A stretch of 64,000 nt of DNA from Neocallimastix lanati (nom. inval.). Taxonomy: Eukaryota; Neocallimastigomycota; Neocallimastigomycetes; Neocallimastigales; Neocallimastigaceae. The stretch covers positions 1,024,501 to 1,088,500 of the forward strand of contig JACVTC010000025.1 in assembly GCA_016946835.1 (NCBI GenBank), given 5' to 3'. Below are positions 51,960-60,705 of the stretch, in pieces. The position numbers and the translations under genes are program-made. Under the pieces are notes generated by a model. It was not told the origin of the DNA, did no database searches, and was given only the letters and a program-made list of their open reading frames with translations. The first letter of the stretch is position 1; the number at the start of each line of letters is the position of its first letter.

Positions 51960-53075
51960 TATGGCTTTAATTTAATATTTATAGTTTTTTATGTTTAAAA
52001 TTAATAATTATTTAATCTTTTCTATTAAAAAATTTTTTTATTTCCATATATATTTTTTTAAATATTTTAAATATTATTTTTTATTACTATTATTATTATG
52101 TATATTTTTATCATTTTAAATATTTACTTATCATAATATAGTATTAATATGGCTTTTATTAAATATTTATATAGTTTTTATGTTTAAAATTAATAATTAT
52201 TTAATCTCTCATATTAAAAAGTATTAATTATATATTTTATTACAAAATTTAACAATAAAATATAAAATTTTTAAAGAATAAAATAATTCTTTTTAAATTA
52301 TTATTTAAATTCATTAATAAAACTTATTAAAATAAAGAATAATTATGAAAATAAAAATATTTTTTATTTTAGTATTATATATCTAAATTTATTTTATATT
52401 TTTTAAAAATATTAATACTATTCTTTGAGTAGTATTAATAATTATAAAAATATTAATACTACTCAAAGAACAAATTTTTAATAATAAAATGAATATTTAA
52501 AAATTTATATATAGCAAATATAAAATATAAAATCAATAAAAAATTAAAATGATAATGTAATTATATTTAAATTATTATATAAATTTAATAATATACCGTA
52601 ATAATAATAAAAAATAAAGATGATATTAATTTTTTAATCAATTAAATAATAGAATTAATTTTTTATAATCAATTAAATAATAGAATTAATTTTTTAATCA
52701 ATTAAATAATAGAATGAATATTATTATATATAAAATAATAATATTATTATAGAATTAATAAATATATGTTAAATTAAAATGATAATAATAGTATATTAAT
52801 AATAAAACTCCCTTAATAATGATAAGAAATAAAAACAATAATATATTAATTATAAAAAATATTTTTAATAATGATCAAAAAATTAGATATTAATTTAACT
52901 TTATTTTATAAAAAAATTCTACTATTGGAGATTTTAAAAATATATTAATTTTTAATATATATATATATATTTAATATATATATATTTATTTTTAAAAAAC
53001 AAATACAGTAGTTTAATTTCACAAATCATCTATTATCATTTATTAATTTATAATTTTAATCTTTCATTTCATATT

Positions 53076-53150
53076 GAATTGTTGATAGTTATAAATAAAA
53101 TTAAATTTTGATCGTTCTTGTTTAATTTTATATATAACTATCAACAATTC
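53076..53150. repeat. imperfect hairpin upstream of X3
   Basis: GAATTGTTGATAGTTATAAA pairs with the downstream TATAACTATCAACAATTC. It is a counterpart of the hairpin at 38756-38833. Confidence 0.7.
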
Positions 53151-53494
53151 ATTGTAGAAATATTTTTATAAAAATTAATTATAAAGTTAAAAATATTTCT
53201 TCTTGGAATTCTACTGTAATATAAATATTAATATAAATATAATTATTTTAAATTTTTTTTATATTAATTTTATGATAGTTGATAGTTATAAAATAGAAAT
53301 TTTCTTCTTAGAATTCTTTTATAATATAAATTTTAATATAAATATAATTATTTTAAATTGCATTATAATAATCTTATAATAGTTGGTAGTGAAATAATAA
53401 ATAATTATTTTAAATTGTATTATAATAATTTTTATGATAGTTGGTAGTTATAAAATAGAAATAATAAAAGTATATATATATATGTATAAAAAAG

Positions 53495-53503
53495 TATATA
53501 AAT
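53495..53503 (+). promoter_or_regulatory. TATA box of gene X copy 3
   Basis: TATATAAAT 115 bases before the X3 start, in upstream sequence conserved among the three copies. Confidence 0.5.
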
Positions 53504-53609
53504 GTCTCTTTTTCCTTTTTCAGTGATTTTAATTCAAAAAAAAAAAAATAAAAAATAATAATAAAAGTAATAAAAAGGAATTTTAAAGAATTTTGAAAAA
53601 TAGTAAAAA

Positions 53610-55379
53610 ATGAGAGTATCTGAGATATTAAATTATTTATCTACATTTTTAGATAAATATGACAGCACAAATTATGAATTTGCAAATTTTGAAACTAATT
53701 GCGAAATCAAAAATTTTATAAAACTTAGTAATAAATATGGTCATTCAAAATTCATAGAAGATATACCAAATGTAGTTAAAGCTTGTGGTAAATTCAATTA
53801 TGAAAACAAAATAAATTTAGATACTTATATAAAAAAATTAGTTTATAAAGATGATGATATTAACATAGAAAATGATAAAGATACTGGTGCTGTAAATATT
53901 GTGAAAGAGAAAATAAATGAAAGAAGAAAAATGAAATTGGAAAAATCTACAAAAGTATCTATTAAAATGAAGAATGAAAATAAAATGAAGAATGAAAAAG
54001 AAAGAAAAAAGATGACTATTGGAAAACCAGTTCATTTAAATTTAAAATTTAATGATATTAAAAATATGAATGGAAAAGTCTATCAATTGGGTTTACGTAT
54101 TGGAAATAAAAATACTACAACTATGAAGAAATTAAAGCAAGCATTCAAAAATTTAAAATTTGAAGAAAACATTAAAACCAAAAATAATGAATATATCAAT
54201 CAATATGTAAATTTAAAGTTAGTTGGAGAATTTGACAAAAAAAATGTAATGGATTCAAATATAAAAGTTGAACTTCAAACAAATACTACAGCTATACAAA
54301 ATGGATTTTGGTTTTATTTTTTAATCATTGTTAAAGAAAGTCAAGACATGTTAATAAGTGAACCATTTACTCTTTTAAGTTATAAACAATTAACGAAAAG
54401 GAAAGAAAAATCATTTCTTAAAAAGCAAGAAGAATATATGTTAAATAATGAAGAAAGTATTTTTCCTTATTATTTTGAATCTATGTTTTATTATAATACA
54501 GAAGATAATCAATATAAACTTAAAGACACTTTTACATTTGGAATAAAGTTTTTCCAAGAAAGAAGAAATGAAAATAAATGCAAAGAAAATGATATTTGCA
54601 ATTCCATAATTGTCAAAAAAGATGAAAATGAGGAATTAATAAAAGAAAGTGAAGAATTGATTAAAGATTTAAAACAATTATATCCTATTTTGTCTGATTT
54701 CCCAATTGAGGATAGTAATATCGATATAAATCAAAGATCGGTATCTACTTCTGACTATCCTGTAATGAATAATTGTGAATGTCTTTCTCCATTCTCAAAT
54801 AATTCTGAAGAACTTTCATCAGGTAATTCAAATGAATTATTTAATTATAATTCAAATGATATTAGAAATAATGGATATCCATCACCTTCAAGTAGTATTT
54901 CAGATGTTATTACGAATAATGACAATCAATCACCATTACAATCGCCATTACAATCATCATTACAATACCAATCATCATATTTATTTCCATATAATAATAA
55001 TTTTGACAGTTCATATGCAATTAATAGATTACTTTCTTTAATATATGAACAAAAATTAATAATAAATGAATTAAAAGAATTAGATATGGAACTTAATAAT
55101 CTAGGTTTTATGAATAATAATGATATGGATTATTTATATAATATAATGTTAAATCAACGAGAATTATTATTACAAAAGTTCGTAGAAGGAAAAATTGAAA
55201 AAGAATATCTTGAAGAAATCATTTATAATTTTAAAGTTAAATATTTTAAGCTTCAAACGAATAAAGTATTTCTTTCTAATTTAAAGTCAGAAATGAATAA
55301 TAATCAATTTATTTCAATTAATACAGAAGAAAATACAATGAATTCAAGAAATGATATTTTAAATGGAATAGTCGTTTAA
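53610..55379 (+). CDS. gene X copy 3 (X3), intact 589-aa protein of unknown function
   Basis: Single exon; the start is the first ATG after a conserved TATA box and an A-rich leader. I do not recognise the family with confidence. There is no signal peptide or membrane segment. An N-terminal region (1-95) is followed by a charged Lys/Glu linker with one MKNENK unit. A probable beta-rich domain (about 130-265) contains GKVYQLGLRIGNKN and GFWFYFLIIVKE then ISEPFTLLSYKQLTKR; that last pattern recalls the closing strand and basic tail of Rel/STAT/CudA-type DNA-binding domains. A Ser/Asn/Gln/Pro-rich stretch (about 375-470) looks like an activation-type region, and the C-terminus is helical and acidic. 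A nuclear regulator is a guess. It is the only unbroken member of the three tandem copies. Confidence 0.75.
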   Translation: MRVSEILNYLSTFLDKYDSTNYEFANFETNCEIKNFIKLSNKYGHSKFIEDIPNVVKACGKFNYENKINLDTYIKKLVYKDDDINIENDKDTGAVNIVKEKINERRKMKLEKSTKVSIKMKNENKMKNEKERKKMTIGKPVHLNLKFNDIKNMNGKVYQLGLRIGNKNTTTMKKLKQAFKNLKFEENIKTKNNEYINQYVNLKLVGEFDKKNVMDSNIKVELQTNTTAIQNGFWFYFLIIVKESQDMLISEPFTLLSYKQLTKRKEKSFLKKQEEYMLNNEESIFPYYFESMFYYNTEDNQYKLKDTFTFGIKFFQERRNENKCKENDICNSIIVKKDENEELIKESEELIKDLKQLYPILSDFPIEDSNIDINQRSVSTSDYPVMNNCECLSPFSNNSEELSSGNSNELFNYNSNDIRNNGYPSPSSSISDVITNNDNQSPLQSPLQSSLQYQSSYLFPYNNNFDSSYAINRLLSLIYEQKLIINELKELDMELNNLGFMNNNDMDYLYNIMLNQRELLLQKFVEGKIEKEYLEEIIYNFKVKYFKLQTNKVFLSNLKSEMNNNQFISINTEENTMNSRNDILNGIVV

Positions 55380-56160
55380 GATATAATCTATTTTTAATAG
55401 TTTTTGATTTTATAAAACTTAAAAATAGAATTGAATTATATTTCTTTTATATCTATGAAACGATATTGAATATTTTTTTTAAAAAAAAAAAAAAAAAAAA
55501 AGCAATTATTGATTGAAACTGATGAAATATTTGACTTATATTTTATTTAATTAAATTAGATAAAATATAAGAGGAATATTTTATTAAGTTTTAAATTTTT
55601 AATTAAATTTTAATTAATAATATCAAAATTAAATATATAAATAAATATTTAACTTTATAAATCAAACAAAATTTTGTGATATATCAAAAATTTTTTTATT
55701 TTTTAATTAAATTTTAATTAGTAATTTCTAAATTAAATAAATATATAAATAAATACTTTAAAATCAAGCCAAAATTTTTTATAAAATGTTAATAATTTTA
55801 ATAATTAATAAAAATTAAAGTAATTAAATATATATTATTATTCATATATTTTAAAGATTATTATAAAAATGATTCAATAATTTATAATTTTTATTTTAAA
55901 AAATAAATTTTTTACTAAATAATATTAATAATAATATAAATAATCAGTAAATAAAAGTAATAATATAAAATTTCTATGAACTTATTAATAATACTTTTAA
56001 TAATAATTTTTTTTTTATTATTTAATATATCTGAGGATTATTATAAAAATGATTGAATAATTTAATTTTTAAAAAGAATAAAATAAAATAATATAAATTA
56101 TTAGTATTACCATATAAGATCAAAAATTTTTTTTTGAAATATAAATACGACTTAATCCCA
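55380..56160. other. X3 3' flank and AT-rich spacer
   Basis: No gene. Similarity to the X2 3' flank runs to about 55640 and then stops, marking the right edge of the duplication. There is a poly-A run near 55480-55501. Confidence 0.6.
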
Positions 56161-57975
56161 TGGCTAAGGATATATAGATTACATCATCAACAGAAATAAG
56201 AAAAACAATGTTTAGAATGTCTCTAAAATTTTATTGTCTTCAAAAAGTAAACCATTTAAAGTATAAACAAATTAAGAGTTGTAAATCTGTATGTCATTCC
56301 AATGAACTCGTTAAAACTATTGATTCATATAATAGTCTATATGAATCAATTCATAAAAAATGTAACGAATTTAGGAAAAAAAATATTTATATTGGATTAA
56401 AATTGATTGTTTGTTACCTTTTAAAAATGATTGTAGGAAAGTAAGAAAATAAGTAATAAAAAAATGCTAAAAATAAATAATCAATATTTAACGGTCTCTC
56501 ATCCTATTAAAAATTATAATAATAAATTAGTATCTTCTACAGATGAAAAATTAAAAAAGCATGGCATTCTCATTATAAATTTCTACAGAGAATGAATATA
56601 ATAAAGTTAGAAAAGTACTTTATTCCATTAAAGAATTTCTTAAGAATCCTCATATTCCTTTCCCTTTGTAAACGAATGCTATTATCTGTTATAGTGATTG
56701 AGCTAGTTTCCTATAATGTACTATCTATAAGGATCAAGCAAGAAAGAATGAGAAGTACACAGACACTAGTTAATTTAAGATAATAATGGATTAAAGGATC
56801 TTCTAATAAGAATAAAATTATTGCCCTTCTAAAAGAACTATACACTCCTCCTCTATCGGGCGAAATATGCGATTGCTCAAGTAAGGTATTTAAAAAAATG
56901 GAGAAACTTGAATTGTATTATATCTGTTTTACTTAGAGATATAATCATGTTGTTAGACGTCATGTATGGAATAAAGAAAGAAAATTTTTTTAGCAGACAA
57001 ATAAGATAAATTTCCATCAAAAAAAAGCAATTATAAACTTTTGGAAAATTAATCAAAGCTAAGACTTATAAGAAAAATGTATTTAAGAAAACTAGAGACT
57101 ATCTAAAGCTCAATTTTAAGAATCTTGAATATAGTATTGGTTTCCGATGGGTACTTCATGTTAGATGTGGATATAAATTCGATGTTACTATTACCAAAGC
57201 CACAAATATGATTGAAAACGACTGTCTAAAACGGTGTCCTTGTTATAGAAAAAAATAGTAATCCTCCATTGGAACATTGATTTTCTTAACTTTATCTTTT
57301 CCTTAAATTTCGAATGAAATATTATAAGGATTTTGAAATTCTTTATGAAAAATATTTTATAATTCCCAATTATTGTCCAATATCAAATAATAACATAAAC
57401 ACCGTTATCAGAGATATGAATAATGTGGAATCAAGTACAGAATTCTGATAGTAGTAACGAAGTATATGATATTAGTAATAATAACAATAGAAATAATATT
57501 ATTAATAATAATAGTTTTGGTGATAGCAAAAATAGGAATATGAATATTAGTGATAGTAAAAATAATAAAATTGTTACTAATCATGTAGTAAATAGGCCAA
57601 TTGGCAAAAATTGTGTTAATATAGGTAATTTTCTGAATAATGAGTGTTTAAATATATGTGACGTTGTACCATTTATATAACTTCCTTCTTGATGGAAGAG
57701 ATGCAAACATTATTGAATTAAATTATAAAAAGGAATGGGATGTTTTGTTTAAGAACCAAATCCTTTCTAGTGATTATTTTAAAAAAAAGACATTATTCTT
57801 GATACGATCTGCGGCTCTCTTTTACATAAGTTATGTCTAGGACTAGTACTCGACATGGGTTTCTATTCCAACGGTATAAACACAAACCAACCAGGAGCGT
57901 CAATGCTGAAAATGCGGTTAAGACAGACTAGCAGGGCCGAATACCTCTGAGGGAGAAGATCATAATTTTTTTTTT
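56160..57975 (+). pseudogene. heavily decayed LINE relic (LINE-C)
   Basis: Fragments match LINE-A in order. A pre-RT region at 56208-56444 is followed by a segment at about 56465-56600 reading like KNYNNKLVSSTDEKL, then AWHSHYK in another frame. Next come RCGYKFDVTITKATNMIEND with a damaged Zn knuckle (about 57130-57260), an Asn/Ser region (57423-57680) and the FLLDGR/EWDVLF tail (57658-57840). The nucleotide phrase GAGCGTCAATGCTGAA at about 57896 also ends LINE-A at 29996. The reverse transcriptase core is largely deleted. Many stops. Confidence 0.65.
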
Positions 57976-58300
57976 TTTTGATCGTCATCAATTCAAACCC
58001 TAATCCAAATTAAGAATTCCCTTTTAAATTAAAATCTTATAATGTGGAGGTGAGTTTCGTTGCCTATAAACTTTTTTTTTTCTGAATTTATTTATACACC
58101 TTATTTTAAATATTATTTTTTATTTCACATTATTATTTAAAATATTATTATGTTCTAATTGGTTAAATAATATTAATTTTTTTTATTAATTGTGTGTATT
58201 TTTTTTATAATAAAAAAAATATTAATATAATTGATGAATGAATAAATAAATAAATAAAGTTTAAAGTTCTCAATAATTACAGCTTTAGAAAAAAAAAAAA

Positions 58301-58372
<72 letters not shown>

Positions 58373-58404
58373 TAAGGAAAACTTAATAATTGGAAAAAAA
58401 AAGA
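57976..58404. other. AT-rich spacer with AAT repeat
   Basis: No gene. (AAT)n covers about 58302-58372. The T-run on the minus strand just beyond the tRNA (plus A-run about 58394-58402) serves as its terminator. Confidence 0.7.
58394..58402 (-). terminator. RNA polymerase III terminator of tRNA-Met
   Basis: A run of nine T on the minus strand starts 2-3 nt after the tRNA 3' end, the standard Pol III stop. Confidence 0.75.
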
Positions 58405-58477
58405 TGCGAAGTGTGAGGTTCAAACTCACGACCTTAAGATTATGAGACTTACGCGCTGCCGACTGCGCCAACTTCGC
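58405..58477 (-). tRNA. tRNA-Met (CAU), elongator type
   Basis: 73 nt without intron. The acceptor stem pairs GCGAAGT with ACTTCGC, discriminator A. The D stem is GCGC/GCGC, the anticodon loop CTCATAA carries CAU, and the T arm GTGAG/CTCAC has loop TTTGAAC. The anticodon stem has the T-T mismatch at 31-39, as in yeast elongator tRNA-Met. A T-run terminator follows. A gypsy retrotransposon begins just upstream of its 5' end. Confidence 0.93.
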
Positions 58478-58483
58478 TTTCGC

Positions 58484-59281
58484 TGATTTTTAATACAGAA
58501 TGAACAAATAATACTAATTGTGCTAGAATAATATAAATTATTCTAACCTTATAGATTATTCTATTCTATATAATTGGAACTTTCCAATATTCTTCAAATA
58601 TTACTAAATAGAAATCTTAAGTTAATAAATCACTAATTAACTTATAATTCCTTTTTGAATTATCGATCCGATTCCATTATAATGTATTAAAAATCTTTAG
58701 CCAAGAATATTGTCCTTGCCCACTTAATATATTAATATTATATTTCTTTTGTATTATGTTATATTGAAAATAATCAAATCTATTTAATTAGTTATTAAAA
58801 TTTTCGTTATCAATTTAAATTTATTTTTAATTACTAAATTTAACTAAACCACAATAAAATATTCTGTATAATCTCTTTATTTTTATTTTATATATATTAG
58901 TATTAAACTATTATTAAATAATTAATAATTCAATAATATATAACTACTATTTATAACAATAATATTACTAACTAAAATAATAATTCAATTTCAATTTAAA
59001 TGTTTTATTTATAAAAATAATTAGTAATTAGTTTATTAAAAAAAATAGTTAGGCTTTACAAATTATAATTTGATAAAAAAATATAAATACATGTAATTTT
59101 AGTGAAATAAAATATAATCAATAACTTTCTTTTTATTAAATAAATAATTATATTATTATTTTTCTTTTATAAATTTAAATAAATAAATATTGATTTTAAA
59201 ACAAATTATTTTTTTTATTGTAATTTTATTATTTGTGTTAATTATTATTATATTCCTAAAATTATATGAACCATACCATGA
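58484..59281 (+). repeat. probable 5' LTR of the gypsy element
   Basis: About 800 bp of non-coding DNA between the tRNA and the primer-binding site. Limits are deduced from the TGAT...AT(C)A pattern of other LTRs in the window and a 5-nt spacer to the primer site; the partner LTR is not visible. Confidence 0.4.
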
Positions 59282-59286
59282 AAAAT

Positions 59287-59303
59287 TGGTGGAGATATCG
59301 GGG
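59287..59303 (+). promoter_or_regulatory. primer-binding site of the gypsy element
   Basis: TGGTGGAGATATCGGGG, beginning TGG for a tRNA CCA end. It is identical to the site in the 2.9-kb LTR element. The primer tRNA would end CUCCACCA and is not in this window. Confidence 0.75.
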
Positions 59304-59787
59304 AATATAATAATAAATTAATACATTAGGGATAAAATTATAATATTAATAAATAATTTTTCTAATAAAACAAATAATTTTTTTTTAAAAAACAATTTTT
59401 ATATTTTTAACTAATTATTATTAATTGTTAAAAATATTAATTAATATTAAATTAAACTAATATTCGTGCATAGATTTCCGGGTTAAGTTTATCCTACATA
59501 GTAATTGGGCTAGTAGGCTCTGGACTGCTATTTTTTATATTGAAAATAGTAACCGTGGCACACGCGTGGCATGACACCTTTCAAGAGGTAAGCTGCACGT
59601 CAGACAGTGTGTACTATCAGATTGCACGATTATTATAATTTAATAAGTGATTAATAATAATAAATAATTAATAATTTTATTAGTTAAAAGATTTATTTTT
59701 TTTTAATTTTTTTTTTATTTTTACTTTTTTATAACAATTTATACATTACGAGGTTTAGCATTCTATAGATACAATAAATTTTATTTT
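59304..59787 (+). other. gypsy untranslated leader
   Basis: No ORF. A less AT-biased block (59465-59630) with GTGGCACACGCGTGGCATGA may hold packaging or structural signals; this is inferred from position only. Confidence 0.5.
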
Positions 59788-60705
59788 ATGAGAACATCCA
59801 GTACTTCCAGTACTCCAACAGAGAGTACTCCAGAAAGTAAGCTTAGCTTCAGAGAATTAAAGAAAGAATTAAAAGATTTTGAAAAGCTTACTAAACAAAA
59901 CCTTGACATCAACTCCTGGGCAAATGAGTTAAAGGCATGGATAAAATACCAACATATCAAGGATCCTGAAACTATTTTTACTGCTTGTATATTAACGGCT
60001 TCTGGAGAACCAAGAGAAATTATCCAAGAACTAGAAGATGGAAATGACCTTACTGAAGATGAAGATTCTGATTTTGATAGCGATAGTGAAGGAGAAGATG
60101 ATGAAGAAAGTGAATCTACTACCACCTACCCAAGCCTTGATGAAATCATAAATCATCTGAAGACTTTCTATGGACTTAAAGAAGATCAAACCAATTTGTT
60201 ACGAGAATTACGTTCCATGAAAATAAAGAAGAACGAGAAAGTTAAAGATTTTAATGTCCGTTATAGATCTTTGTACCATAAATTGGATAAAAAGAGAAGA
60301 AGAAAAATTAGTGTTTTAGATTATGCAGATTCCTTAACCAATAATCCTGACGCATGGAGAAAGGTTATGCTTAAAGACCATATTTCTATTACCAAAGCGT
60401 TCGCTATAGCCGAAAAAGTTGATCGTTTATCTATTAAAAATAGTACTGAATATTATGATAAGACTCATTACAATCTCCTTAACTCTAAAAGTAATTTTAA
60501 TAAGAACATTTCAAATGATTTTAACAAACCAAAAACCCACAAAAATGTATCTATAGAAAATATCACTAACAAGATGAAAGAAATGAAAATTAGTACTTGC
60601 TGGTTTTGTAGCAATGAAGGACATACCAAACGAAACTGTCCTAAATTAAATTCTATATTGGAAAATAACCGCAAGAAGTTTTATGAAAATTATTTAAACC
60701 ACTAA
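59788..60705 (+). CDS. gag: gypsy Gag (nucleocapsid precursor)
   Basis: 305 aa. A Ser/Thr-rich start precedes a helical capsid-like region (about 20-95) with INSWANELKAWI. An acidic insert of Asp/Glu/Ser lies at about 88-110, then a second helical part with the LLRELRSMKIKKNEKVKDFN stretch typical of retrotransposon Gag. A nucleocapsid Zn knuckle CWFCSNEGHTKRNC (Cx2Cx4Hx4C) lies near the C-terminus. Known role: assembles virus-like particles in the cytoplasm and binds the element RNA. The stop at 60703-60705 lies 3 nt after a U UUA AAC slippery heptamer, so a fraction of ribosomes should continue into Pol. No defects seen. Confidence 0.9.
   Translation: MRTSSTSSTPTESTPESKLSFRELKKELKDFEKLTKQNLDINSWANELKAWIKYQHIKDPETIFTACILTASGEPREIIQELEDGNDLTEDEDSDFDSDSEGEDDEESESTTTYPSLDEIINHLKTFYGLKEDQTNLLRELRSMKIKKNEKVKDFNVRYRSLYHKLDKKRRRKISVLDYADSLTNNPDAWRKVMLKDHISITKAFAIAEKVDRLSIKNSTEYYDKTHYNLLNSKSNFNKNISNDFNKPKTHKNVSIENITNKMKEMKISTCWFCSNEGHTKRNCPKLNSILENNRKKFYENYLNH

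Larger units (their letters stand above)
47531..53480. other. AT-rich spacer of duplication unit 2 with several insertions
   Basis: No gene. Its backbone is homologous to 34357-38990 of unit 1. Insertions relative to unit 1 are a 439-bp solo LTR (48177-48615), a poly-A tract of about 57 nt (about 49373-49430), a block of about 300 bp at 49900-50220 of unknown origin, the foldback element at 50229-51813, and an 88-bp mini-LTR (51872-51959). The end (about 53250-53480) holds ATGATAGTTGGTAGTTATAA-type repeats before X3. Confidence 0.65.
30500..55640. repeat. tandem segmental duplication, about 11-kb unit (three partial copies)
   Basis: Gene X starts at 30720, 42493 and 53610, giving periods of 11.8 and 11.1 kb. 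The pectate lyase starts at 34356 and 47530. Intergenic stretches also match: for example the sequence before X2 at 38690 and before X3 at 53000, and the PL downstream and upstream regions of units 1 and 2. Unit 1 is about 30.5-42.25 kb, unit 2 about 42.25-53.4 kb, and unit 3 runs from about 53.4 kb and is lost near 55.64 kb without a lyase. Size differences are explained by mobile elements inserted in single units. Confidence 0.85.

Noticed and set aside
58405-58477. tRNA-Met as primer for the gypsy element
   Set aside because: Its 3' end would need a TGGTGCGAAGTGTGAGG site; the primer-binding site is TGGTGGAGATATCGGGG.
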